From NCBI RefSeq assembly GCF_030646165.1, contig NZ_JAUTDO010000002.1, positions 682,001 through 746,000 on the forward strand: DNA of 64,000 nucleotides, written 5' to 3'. Below are positions 41,757 to 49,326 of this stretch, piece after piece. The notes under the pieces are model-generated. The model made no database searches. It was given only the letters and a program-made list of their open reading frames with translations, and was not told where the DNA came from. This DNA is from Conexibacter sp. CPCC 206217 (lineage in GTDB: Bacteria; Actinomycetota; Thermoleophilia; Solirubrobacterales; Solirubrobacteraceae). Position 1 is the first letter of the stretch, and each line of letters starts with the position of its first letter. The translations under genes and the position numbers were made by a program.

Positions 41757-42818
41757 TCAGCGGCGTGTCGCCTGCCTGTCCTGCTCCCACTCGATCGGAT
41801 CGCCGCTGGCGAGCCCTGCGATCCCCAGCTCGCGCAGCACGCCGGCGAGCGTCTCGCGGCGGATCGCGCCGTAACTCAGCACGTGCGCGACGACGCCCCC
41901 GTAGGTGAACGACTGCGGCGGCTCGCAGAGCGCGTCGACGAACGCGTCGTCCCATGCACCGCGGTCGCGGATCGCGCGCACGATCCGCGTGAACGTGCGC
42001 GCGGCGCGCTCGAAGCGGTCGAGCAGGTCGACGACCGCGCGCGGTTCGCCGCGGCCGGCTGGCTCGCTCGCCGCCGCCGGCTCGCCGAACGGCTCCGGCA
42101 CCACCTCGCCCGCCATCGCCGCGACCCACACCTCCAGCGTGAAGACGAGCCGCTGCGCCATCACCCCGGCACTCGCCTCCTCGCCCTCGAACGCGAGGAT
42201 CACGAGGCCGGGCCGCAGCGCTCGCGCGAGCTCCTCGGGCGGCACCGTCGCAGCCGCGCGCAGCAGCTCGCGGACGCGGTCGAGGTGGTGTGCGACCAGG
42301 CGGTCGGTCAGGTCGCGGGCGAGCGGGAGCGGGAGCGGTGCGAGCGGCTGCCGCGCGGCTGCACCGAACCCGGCGGCCGCGCCGGACCCCGCGGCCGCGC
42401 CGGCCATGGCGCCGCGAGGCGCGAGCGGGGCGCCCGGGATCAGCAACCCCGCCGGCGGATGGAAGTGGATCCCGTTCGGCGCCTCCAGCGCGACCGGCGC
42501 AGCCGACGCCGCGAACGCGCTCGGCGCCACGTCATAGGCGCGCGAGAACGCGCGCGAGAAGGCGGCGAGCGACCCGTAGCCGGCGGCCGGCGCGACCGCC
42601 GACGGTACTTCGCCCGCGACCCGCAGCTGCCACGCCGCGCGCTCCAGCAGCAGCCGCCGCCGCAACCCGACCGGCGACTCGCCCGTCGCCGCGGCCAGCA
42701 GGCGGTCGAGATGGTCGCGCGAGAAGTGGGCGCGCTCGGCCAGCTCGCGCCCGCTCGCGGCCGGCTCGTCGAGCGAGCCGAGGACGAGGTCGATCAGCTC
42801 ACGCAGACGGTCGGCCAT
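41757..42818 (-). CDS. AraC-type HTH protein with C-terminal DinB-like domain
   Basis: 353 residues. The N-terminal 100 residues form an AraC double helix-turn-helix (HFSRDHLDRLLAAATGESP and AAGYGSLAAFSRAFSRAYD). An Ala/Gly/Pro-rich linker follows, and the last 150 residues resemble a DinB/DUF664 four-helix metal-binding fold (RLVAHHLDRVRELL, HVLSYGAIRRETLAGVLREL). ATG at 42818 has GAGGA 7 bases upstream. It diverges from the PNPOx-fold gene, 79 bases apart. The DinB part may sense a small molecule or thiol; no target is visible. Confidence 0.82.
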   Translation of the reverse strand: MADRLRELIDLVLGSLDEPAASGRELAERAHFSRDHLDRLLAAATGESPVGLRRRLLLERAAWQLRVAGEVPSAVAPAAGYGSLAAFSRAFSRAYDVAPSAFAASAAPVALEAPNGIHFHPPAGLLIPGAPLAPRGAMAGAAAGSGAAAGFGAAARQPLAPLPLPLARDLTDRLVAHHLDRVRELLRAAATVPPEELARALRPGLVILAFEGEEASAGVMAQRLVFTLEVWVAAMAGEVVPEPFGEPAAASEPAGRGEPRAVVDLLDRFERAARTFTRIVRAIRDRGAWDDAFVDALCEPPQSFTYGGVVAHVLSYGAIRRETLAGVLRELGIAGLASGDPIEWEQDRQATRR

Positions 42819-42897
42819 CGCGACATCCTCGCGCACCGCTTGATCGTTTTCGACCTCCTGCTCGACGCCGCCGCCCCGGCGCGGCACGATCGCTCGC

Positions 42898-43368
42898 ATG
42901 CCCAGTTGGTCGGACTTCACCGCCGCCGCGCCCGCGCTCGCCGCGCAGGTGCAGGAACGGCTCGACGCGCACGTCCACAAGACGCTCGCGACGCTGCGCC
43001 GCGACGGCGCGCCGCGCATCAGCGGCACCGAGACGAGAATCGCCCACGGTGAGCTGTGGATCGGCTCGATGTGGCAGGCGCGCAAGGCGCTCGACCTCTT
43101 GCGCGACCCGCGCTACGCGCTGCACAGCGGCTCCGACGACCCGCCCGCGTGGAGCGGCGACGCGAAGCTCGCGGGGATCGCCGAGGAGCTCACCGATCCG
43201 GCGCTGGTCGAGGAGATGAACGGCGAGGCCGCCGCGGGCGGTCCGAGCCACCTCTTCCGCCTCGACATCCGCGAGGCGTCCGTCGTGAGCCTGCGCGAGG
43301 ACGGCAGAGCGATCGTGATCACGTCGTGGAAGCAGGGCGGCAGCGTCCGCACGCTGGAGCGGGACTGA
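42898..43368 (+). CDS. Pyridoxamine 5'-phosphate oxidase-fold protein
   Basis: 156 residues with the split beta-barrel fold of small PNPOx-like flavin or F420-binding proteins: LATLRRDGAPRISGTETRI, ELWIGSMWQARKALDLLRDPR. Actinobacterial members of this size are often F420- or FMN-dependent reductases or binders. It is divergent from the AraC/DinB gene and probably controlled by it. The precise cofactor cannot be read from sequence. Confidence 0.85.
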   Translation: MPSWSDFTAAAPALAAQVQERLDAHVHKTLATLRRDGAPRISGTETRIAHGELWIGSMWQARKALDLLRDPRYALHSGSDDPPAWSGDAKLAGIAEELTDPALVEEMNGEAAAGGPSHLFRLDIREASVVSLREDGRAIVITSWKQGGSVRTLERD

Positions 43369-43512
43369 CGCTCGAGCCACCGCTGCCGTGCCGCTCGCGC
43401 GCGCGGCCGCTCGCCAGCGCCCCGGCGCCACGCCGCCGTTCGCGGTGAGCTGAGGAAGGTCCCAGCCGGCCGAGCGCGGCGAGCCGAATGCTCGCCGCCG
43501 GCCGGCCAGGTG

Positions 43513-43728
43513 TCAGAGCCCGGCGGAGCTGTGCGTGAGCAGCTCGCGCTGGACCTGGCGATGGAACTGCGCGCGCTCGATCAGAACCTCGGCGAGCCTG
43601 TCGGCATCGACGTGGTACTCGCCGGACGCGATCTGCTTCGCGAGCAGACGCAGGCGCGACGAGCGGGTGATGCGGTCCCGGCGAGCGGTGGTGATGCGCT
43701 GGATGCGGTCGTTGGTAGCGACCATCAT
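43513..43728 (-). CDS. FlgM-like anti-sigma-28 factor
   Basis: 71 residues. The central LAKQIASGEYHVDADRLAEV matches the conserved FlgM helix-loop-helix (LK..I..G.Y.VDA..IA) that binds and inhibits the flagellar sigma factor FliA/SigD. It is short, basic at the N terminus and has no signal. Two ATGs (43728, 43725) are possible; GGGAG lies 4 or 7 bases before them. It lies 75 bases downstream of the proline-rich gene, which has a sigma-28-type promoter, so both may belong to the motility regulon. Confidence 0.7.
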   Translation of the reverse strand: MMVATNDRIQRITTARRDRITRSSRLRLLAKQIASGEYHVDADRLAEVLIERAQFHRQVQRELLTHSSAGL

Positions 43729-43803
43729 GGTGCTCCCTTTCGTTCCTTGAGATTCACGGAGAGGAACCCCGTCCGATCGCGGACGGCGGCTCGTGTGGTG
43801 GTC

Positions 43804-45447
43804 TCAGGAAACGGGTGGTCCGCGCGCAGAGAGGTCCGAGGTCGGCGTCGCCGCGTTGCTCGCGAACGTGCAGGGCGGCGCTGCGGACTCGGCCTCGGCC
43901 AGCTGCGCGCTGAACGATCCGACGATGACTGCGAAGAAGCTGATGCCCGCCGCGGAGCTGGTGCCGGCTGCGGCGGCGCTGGTCGCGTTGAGCGGCGACG
44001 AGGGCGAGTCGAGCGGGCTGACGGGCGGGCCGCGAACGGTCGCCGGCTCGTCGCCGAGGCGCTGCTTGCGCTCGACCTGCTCGGCGATCGGTGCGGGGAT
44101 CGTGCCGGTCATCGGCGTCGGCGACGCGGACGCGACGGGGGTCGGGGCGCAGACGACGCCGTCGCCGCTGCGGGCGCTCGAGGGCGACTCCTTCACCTGG
44201 GCGGCGACGGGGTCCGCCGGCACGATGCCGAGGTTGACGAGCGTCGTGTGCACGATCCGTTTGACGGCGGCCTCACGCGCGGCCTCACGCTGAGCGCGCT
44301 CTGCCGTCGCGCCGCCGGCCGGCGTGGTCGGCGCTATCGGCACCGACACGACGGGGTCGAGCACGGGCGCCAGCGCGACGCGCTGAAGCGGTGGCTGCGT
44401 GTGCACGACGGGCGCCTGGGCGAGTGCCTGCGCCTGCGTGCCCTGGTTCGGAGTCTGGGAGTTCGCGCCGTTGCCGGTCGCCTGCGTCGCGGGCGCCTGC
44501 GCCTGCGCCGGCGTGTCGACCGCGGTGACCGGGCGCAGCACGCCGGACCCGGTCGCGGGCTTGGGCTGCGGCGCGGGCACGTCGGCCTCGACCGGCGTCG
44601 GCCGCGGCGTGGGCCGCTCCTCGGGCACGTCCGGCACCGGCGGCGTGTCGACCGGCGTCTCGACGACGGGCTGCGGGTCGACCGGCGCCGGGGCGGCCGG
44701 GGCGGGATCGGCGGGAGCCGGATCGACGGGACCCGGGTTGGGATCGACCGGCGTGGGATCGGGATCGACCGGGGTCGGGTCGTCCGTGCCGGGATCGACC
44801 GGAGTCGGGTTGTCGGAGCCCGGATCAGCGGGCGTCGGATCGTCGGAGCCCGGCTCAGCCGGCGTCGGATCGTCGGAGCCCGGATCGGCGGGCGCGGGAT
44901 CGTCAGAGCCGGGATCGGCGGGAGTCGGATGATCGGAGCCCTGATCGGCCGGCGCCGGGTCCTGCGGGGCCGGATCGACCGGAGCGGGATCTCTCGAAGG
45001 TGCGGGCTCGGCCGGCGCGGAGTCGCCCGCGCCAGAACTGCTCGGCGCCGGCGCTCTCGGGGCGGCCTGGACCGGCGCGACCGGCTGAGCGGCGGGCGCG
45101 GGAGCCGGCTGGGCGGCCGGCGCGGGAGCCGGCTGAGCGGCCGGTGCGGGAGCCGGCTGAGCTGCCGGCGCGGGAGCCGGCTGCGCAGCGGGGGCCGCCG
45201 CCTCCGGTGCCGGCTGTGCGGCCGGAGCCGCAGCCTGCGCTACGGGCTGAGCGGCGGGCGGCGCCGCTGCGGCCGGAGCGGCGGCGTGCTGCGCCGGCGG
45301 CTCGGTCACGTCGGCGGCGAACGCTCCGGCGGCGGGTGCTCCACCGAATGCGGCGAGCGCCGCCAAGCCGACGAACCCAGCGCACAGTCGACGCCGCAGG
45401 GCGGCGGAGCGAGGGCGGGGCACGAGGATGGGAAGGCGTTCGTCCAT
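43804..45447 (-). CDS. Exported Pro/Ala-rich repeat protein, unknown function
   Basis: 547 residues. Basic start, hydrophobic stretch and AFA-A cleavage near residue 44 form a Sec signal peptide. The body is AQPAPAPA-type repeats, then ADPGSDDPTP-type repeats, then a less repetitive Ala/Pro region. The C-terminal 150 residues contain a short hydrophobic segment (GISFFAVIVGSF). Such regions usually span or decorate the cell wall. A sigma-28-type promoter 28 bases before the ATG and the flgM-like gene downstream link it to motility. No enzyme or known binding domain is recognised. Confidence 0.75.
   Translation of the reverse strand: MDERLPILVPRPRSAALRRRLCAGFVGLAALAAFGGAPAAGAFAADVTEPPAQHAAAPAAAAPPAAQPVAQAAAPAAQPAPEAAAPAAQPAPAPAAQPAPAPAAQPAPAPAAQPAPAPAAQPVAPVQAAPRAPAPSSSGAGDSAPAEPAPSRDPAPVDPAPQDPAPADQGSDHPTPADPGSDDPAPADPGSDDPTPAEPGSDDPTPADPGSDNPTPVDPGTDDPTPVDPDPTPVDPNPGPVDPAPADPAPAAPAPVDPQPVVETPVDTPPVPDVPEERPTPRPTPVEADVPAPQPKPATGSGVLRPVTAVDTPAQAQAPATQATGNGANSQTPNQGTQAQALAQAPVVHTQPPLQRVALAPVLDPVVSVPIAPTTPAGGATAERAQREAAREAAVKRIVHTTLVNLGIVPADPVAAQVKESPSSARSGDGVVCAPTPVASASPTPMTGTIPAPIAEQVERKQRLGDEPATVRGPPVSPLDSPSSPLNATSAAAAGTSSAAGISFFAVIVGSFSAQLAEAESAAPPCTFASNAATPTSDLSARGPPVS
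44740..44955 (-). repeat. Tandem 30-base coding repeats (ADPGSDDPTP)
   Basis: About six near-identical 30-base units encoding the decapeptide ADPGSDDPTP and variants (E for D, N for D, T for S, V for A) inside the exported Pro-rich protein. Prone to length variation. Confidence 0.8.
45085..45195 (-). repeat. Tandem 24-base coding repeats (AQPAPAPA)
   Basis: At least four 24-base units encoding AQPAPAPA near the N terminus of the Pro-rich exported protein. Confidence 0.8.
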
Positions 45448-45474
45448 GAGTTGCCGAGACGTGGCTCTACACGA

Positions 45475-45501
45475 ACCTCGGCATCTCGCGAGAAAGCTTT
45501 A
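45475..45501 (-). promoter_or_regulatory. Sigma-28 (FliA/SigD)-type promoter of the Pro-rich gene
   Basis: On the minus strand TAAAGCTT (45501-45494), 11 bases, GCCGAGGT (45482-45475), against the consensus TAAAGTTT-N11-GCCGATAA. Spacing is exact. The start would be about 21 bases before the ATG at 45447. Confidence 0.6.
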
Positions 45502-45655
45502 GCGAATCGTGCGCAAGCTGGCCCGGGAGGCGGACACCCGGACTCAGATGGCGCACTGCAGCTGCAACCAAGCGCCCGCTAGGTGGTCGGCATGCGAGCG
45601 CGAAGCTGTAGCGCTGCAAGCCTTCGCCCAAGCGAGCGTCCGGCTCGTATGCGCT

Positions 45656-46984
45656 TCACAGCTTGCGCGCAGCCTCGCCCCACAGCTCGTTGAACGTCGG
45701 GAACTGGGGCACGAAGTCGCGCAGCACCGCGAGCGGGACCGCGGCCTTGATCGCGAGCGCCGGCGTGTGGATCCATTCGCCCGCCTCGGGTCCGACGGCC
45801 CACGCCCCGACGAGCACCCCGCGCGCCGCGTCGAGCAGCACGCCGACGCCGCCGAACAGCTCGCGGCCGTACGTCTCGGTGCGGTCGACCTCGGCGAGCG
45901 CGACGTGCGCGCTGCGGATCCTCAGCCCGGCCTCGGCAGCCTGCGCCGCGGTCATCCCGACGGCCGCGACCTCCGGCTCGCCGAAGACGACGCGCGGCAC
46001 GGCGCGGTAGTCGGCGCGCGCGTCGCGGCCGAGCAGGTTGTCGACGACGACGCGGCCCTGGTAGCCGGCGACGTGCGTGAACGGCGCGACGCCCGTGACG
46101 TCGCCGACCGCCCAGAAGCCCTCCGCGGCGTGGCAGCGCGCGTCGACCTCGACGCGACCGTCGCGCAGCGAGACGCCGTTCGGAACGAGCCCCTCGACGC
46201 GCGGCGCGCGGCCGGTCGCGACGACGAGCCGCTCGACGTGGTGCAGCCCGCCATCGGCGGTGTGGACCTGGACGCCGGTTTCGTCGTGCTGCACATGCGT
46301 GACCTCGGCGTGCGTGCGAACGTCGACGCCGTGGGCTCTGAGCACATCCCAGACATGCTCGGAGACCTCCGGGTCCTCGCGCGACAACGGCCGCTCGGCG
46401 CGCTCCAGCAGCGTCACCACGCAGCCGAGCTGCGAGAGGTACTGCGCGCTCTCCAGCCCGACGGGGCCGGAGCCGAGCACGACCGCCGAGCGCGGCACCT
46501 CGCGCAGGGAGGTGACTTCACGGTTGGTCCAGACGTGCTCGCGCTGCAGCCCTGGGATCTCCGGCACGACCGCCCGCGAGCCGCTCGCCAGCACGATCTC
46601 CGGCGCCCGCAGCTCGCACTCGCCGACGAGCACGGTCCCGCGCTCCGGCACCTGCGCCTCGCCGCGCAGCAGCGTCACGCCGGTCGACTCCAGCCACTGC
46701 GCCTTGTGCGCGTCGTCGAGCCCGGAGTTCATGTAGTCGCGGTAGTCGCGGATCGCGAGCCAGTCCTGCGCCGGCTCGCCGACGCCCGCGACGTGCCGCG
46801 CCTCCTCGCGCAGCTGCCCGGGCCGCAGCAGCGTCTTCGACGGGATGCACGCCCAGAACGGGCACTCGCCGCCGACCAACTCGGCCTCGACGACCGCGAC
46901 CCGTCTCCCCGCCGCCGCCAGCGCCGGCGCCACCGCCCGCCCACCCGGCCCGGTCCCGATCACGATCACGTCGAAGTGGTCCAT
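45656..46984 (-). CDS. Pyridine nucleotide-disulfide oxidoreductase (dihydrolipoamide dehydrogenase-like)
   Basis: 442 residues. FAD motif VIVIGTGPGGRAVA, redox-active CPFWAC followed by IPSK (Cys pair with the usual four-residue gap), NAD motif VLGSGPVGLE, second FAD motif GFWAVGDVTG. The C-terminal dimer domain contains HTPALAIKA where E3 enzymes have the HAHPT active-site His, so true lipoamide dehydrogenase activity is uncertain; mercuric-reductase-like or mycothiol/other disulfide reductases are alternatives. It is not linked to the 2-oxoacid dehydrogenase at 14.6-17.4 kb, which lacks an E3. Confidence 0.85.
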   Translation of the reverse strand: MDHFDVIVIGTGPGGRAVAPALAAAGRRVAVVEAELVGGECPFWACIPSKTLLRPGQLREEARHVAGVGEPAQDWLAIRDYRDYMNSGLDDAHKAQWLESTGVTLLRGEAQVPERGTVLVGECELRAPEIVLASGSRAVVPEIPGLQREHVWTNREVTSLREVPRSAVVLGSGPVGLESAQYLSQLGCVVTLLERAERPLSREDPEVSEHVWDVLRAHGVDVRTHAEVTHVQHDETGVQVHTADGGLHHVERLVVATGRAPRVEGLVPNGVSLRDGRVEVDARCHAAEGFWAVGDVTGVAPFTHVAGYQGRVVVDNLLGRDARADYRAVPRVVFGEPEVAAVGMTAAQAAEAGLRIRSAHVALAEVDRTETYGRELFGGVGVLLDAARGVLVGAWAVGPEAGEWIHTPALAIKAAVPLAVLRDFVPQFPTFNELWGEAARKL

Positions 46985-47015
46985 GCGGGCGAGCGTACCC
47001 GCGCGGCGGGCGTCA

Positions 47016-47130
47016 TCTCGTGAGCCGATAGCGGACCCCTCGTCCACGGGCGTTCTTGACCGGCTCGATCCGACCGTCCTCGTTGTAGAGCCGGCTCAGC
47101 ACGTTCGAGGCACGAACACGCTGCGTCGTG
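47016..47130 (-). pseudogene. Fragment resembling a C-terminal winged helix
   Basis: The minus strand encodes about 35 residues with natural composition ending in a stop (NVLSRLYNEDGRIEPV, then RGRGVRYRLTR). This looks like the last winged-helix part of a larger ATP-binding or Fic/Schlafen-type protein, but no start or upstream domain is present. Across 46985-47275 no complete gene is visible. Confidence 0.35.
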
Positions 47131-47169
47131 AGCAGCGCAGCCCTCGTCGAACGCGGGCAGGAGCGGAGC

Positions 47170-47262
47170 CGCCAGACGCGATCGCTCTGATCCGGGCGGG
47201 GGCAGCAGCGAGCACGGGCGAGAACGACTGGGTCGACTTCAAGGAGGAGGCCGGGACACTCG
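47170..47262 (+). pseudogene. Fragment resembling the start of an AlbA_2/Schlafen-type ATP-binding domain
   Basis: The plus strand reads AIALIRAG, then GENDWVDFKEEAG, similar to the EFK/DFK opening of AlbA_2 domains, and then loses similarity. It faces away from the winged-helix fragment just to its left, as if one gene was broken and partly inverted. Evidence is weak. Confidence 0.25.
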
Positions 47263-47275
47263 CGAGGCGACGTTC

Positions 47276-48040
47276 TCAGCCGCGCGGGCGCTGGTGCATG
47301 TCGATCTCGTAGCGGTCGCCCCGATACAGGGAGCGAGCCGACTCGATCACGCGGCCGTTCTGGCGGCGGGTGGTGCGGCGGAAGAGGAAGGCGGGGGCGC
47401 CGGGGGCGGTCGCCAGCAGCGCCGCCTCCTCCGCGCTGAGGGCGACGGCGCTCGCGCGCTGGCTCGCCTCGCCGAAGGTGACGCCGTATCTGCTGCGCAG
47501 CAGGCCGTAGAGCGAGCGGTCCTCGAGCGCCGCGTGCTCCAGGCGCGGGAAGTCCTCGGCCGGCAGGTGGACCCACTCGACCGCCAGCGGCTCGTCGTCT
47601 GCCGTGCGGACGCGGTGGATCAGCACGACCGGCACGCCGGGCGGGCGCTCGAGCGCCGCCGCGAGCGCCGCGCCGGCCTCGATCAGGCGCTGCTCGATCA
47701 CGTAGCCGCCGGGCGTCATGCCGCGCGCGACGATGTCCTCGCTGAACGACGAGAGCGCGTCGGTCTGCACGATCCGCGGGTCGGCGACGAACGTGCCCTG
47801 ACGCTCGACGCGGTACGCGAGGCCGTCGGCCGTGAGCCTGTCGAGCTCGCGCCGGACCGTCATGCGGGCGACTCCGAAGCGCTCGGCGAGGATCCGCTCC
47901 GACGGCAGCAGCGCGCCGGGCCCGAGCCCCGCCATCAGCTGCTCCAGCGCCTGGCGCAGCTGCTCGCCCTTCGGCCGCGAGCCGACCAGCGGCCCGAGCG
48001 CGCTGGCGTCCGTGCGAGCGGGGCGACGGGTTCCCTCCAT
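47276..48040 (-). CDS. GntR/HutC-family (UTRA) regulator, NagR/DasR-like
   Basis: 254 residues. GntR winged helix (LLPSERILAERFGVARMTVR, then LDRLTADGLAYR) and a C-terminal UTRA effector domain (about 90-250: SFSEDIVARGM, RRTTRRQNGRVIE, RGDRYEID). Such proteins repress amino-sugar genes and respond to GlcNAc-6-P or GlcN-6-P. ATG 48040 has no ribosome site but follows a TATA-like -10 inside a TGGTATATACCA palindrome, so it may be leaderless and self-repressed. It diverges from the binding protein gene of the same amino-sugar unit. Confidence 0.9.
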   Translation of the reverse strand: MEGTRRPARTDASALGPLVGSRPKGEQLRQALEQLMAGLGPGALLPSERILAERFGVARMTVRRELDRLTADGLAYRVERQGTFVADPRIVQTDALSSFSEDIVARGMTPGGYVIEQRLIEAGAALAAALERPPGVPVVLIHRVRTADDEPLAVEWVHLPAEDFPRLEHAALEDRSLYGLLRSRYGVTFGEASQRASAVALSAEEAALLATAPGAPAFLFRRTTRRQNGRVIESARSLYRGDRYEIDMHQRPRG

Positions 48041-48045
48041 GGCGA

Positions 48046-48057
48046 TGGTATATACCA
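48046..48057. promoter_or_regulatory. GntR-type operator 1 (TGGTATATACCA)
   Basis: Perfect 12-base palindrome 6 bases before the regulator start, overlapping its likely -10. Resembles DasR/NagR boxes (TGGTCTAGACCA). Confidence 0.75.
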
Positions 48058-48122
48058 GCCAAACGGCCGAAATGCCAGATGGGAAGGGCTCCACTCGGAC
48101 AGTCTCGCGCCCACTCGCTTGA

Positions 48123-48136
48123 CTGGTATAGACCAG
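48123..48136. promoter_or_regulatory. GntR-type operator 2 (CTGGTATAGACCAG)
   Basis: 14-base palindrome with one mismatched pair, 70 bases before the binding-protein start and 78 bases (centre to centre) from operator 1. Closely matches the DasR box ACTGGTCTAGACCA. Confidence 0.75.
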
Positions 48137-48205
48137 CGGCGCTACGGTCGAAACGAGGTCGCCCACGGGCGGCCGGTCTGCAAACTCAGACGGGGAGAAG
48201 TGGGT

Positions 48206-49321
48206 ATGTCGTTCATTCGCACGGGCACCGCCGTCGTGCTGGCCGGTGCGCTGGCACTCGGCGCCAGCGCCTGCGGCAGCAGCGACGACGACGGCAGCAC
48301 GACCGCGGGCGGTTCGGCGAGCGGCGGCGACGCGCCGAAGATCGCGCTGCTGCTGCCGGAGTCGAAGACCGCGCGCTACGAGAACCAGGACCGTCCTAGC
48401 TTCGTCGCGAAGGTCAGAGAGCTGTGCCCGGACTGCGAGGTGATCTACGCCAACGCCGAGCAGGACGCCGCCCAGCAGCAGCAACAGGCCGAGCAGGCGA
48501 TCACGAACGGGGCGAAGGTGCTCGTGGTCGACGCGGTCGACGTCAGATCGGCGGCGGCGATCGCCAACAACGCCAGATCTCAGGGTGTGCCGGTCGTCAG
48601 CTACGCGCGCCTGATCGACGGCGCCGACGTCGACGCGTACGTCTCGATCGATCCGTTCAGAGTCGGCCAGCAGCAGGGCGAGGCGCTGCTGAGAGCGCTC
48701 CCGAGCGGTGGCTCGGGCGCCAGAGTCGTGATGATCAACGGCGCCCCGACGGACTCCAACTCGGCCCCCTACAAGGCGGGCGCGCACGACGTGCTCGACA
48801 GAGCCGGCGTCGACGTGGTGAAGGAGTACGACACGCCCGACTGGAGCCCGGACAGAGCGCAGACGGAGATGGAGCAGGCGATCGCCGCAGCCGGCAAGGA
48901 CGGCTTCGACGGCGTCTATTCCGCCAACGACGGGATGGCGGGCGGCGCGATCGCGGCGATGAGAGCGAACGGGATCGACCCCAGATCGCGGCCGACGACC
49001 GGGCAGGACGCCGAGGTCGCCGGGCTGCAGCGGATCCTCACCGGCGAGCAGTTGATGACCGTCTACCAGCCGATCAACGAGATCGCCTCGACCGCCGCGC
49101 AGCTCGCGGTGCCGTTGGCGAGAGGCGAGGGCGTCCCGTCGATCACGACGACGACGGTGGACAATGGCGGCTCCAAAAGAGTGCCGTCGGTGCTGCTGGA
49201 CACGATCGTGATCACGAGAGACAACATCCAGGACACGGTCGTCAGAGACGGCTTCGCGACCGCGGCGCAGATCTGCACCGACGCCTACAGAGCCGCGTGC
49301 GACGCGGCCGGAATCAGCTAG
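48206..49321 (+). CDS. Sugar-type ABC solute-binding lipoprotein (periplasmic binding protein family 4)
   Basis: 371 residues. Short basic start, hydrophobic core and lipobox ending at C23 (LGASAC). The mature part has the RbsB-like fold: KIALLLPESKTARYE, INGAPTDSN, SANDGMAGGAIAAM, and the hinge end DTIVITRDNI. Its name-sake family binds xylose, ribose or galactose; in this unit an amino sugar is likely. 15 of 21 Arg codons are AGA, extreme for this genome. GGAG lies 8-9 bases before the ATG. No permease or ATPase gene follows, so the transporter partners are elsewhere. Confidence 0.92.
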   Translation: MSFIRTGTAVVLAGALALGASACGSSDDDGSTTAGGSASGGDAPKIALLLPESKTARYENQDRPSFVAKVRELCPDCEVIYANAEQDAAQQQQQAEQAITNGAKVLVVDAVDVRSAAAIANNARSQGVPVVSYARLIDGADVDAYVSIDPFRVGQQQGEALLRALPSGGSGARVVMINGAPTDSNSAPYKAGAHDVLDRAGVDVVKEYDTPDWSPDRAQTEMEQAIAAAGKDGFDGVYSANDGMAGGAIAAMRANGIDPRSRPTTGQDAEVAGLQRILTGEQLMTVYQPINEIASTAAQLAVPLARGEGVPSITTTTVDNGGSKRVPSVLLDTIVITRDNIQDTVVRDGFATAAQICTDAYRAACDAAGIS

Positions 49322-49326
49322 ACGCG

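Noticed and set aside
44740-45195. Possible CRISPR array
   Set aside because: Units are contiguous, in frame, without unique spacers, and lie inside a signal-peptide protein.
45656-46984. E3 subunit of the 2-oxoacid dehydrogenase at 14.6-17.4 kb
   Set aside because: 28 kb away, not co-transcribed, and the C-terminal active-site histidine motif is not typical of E3.
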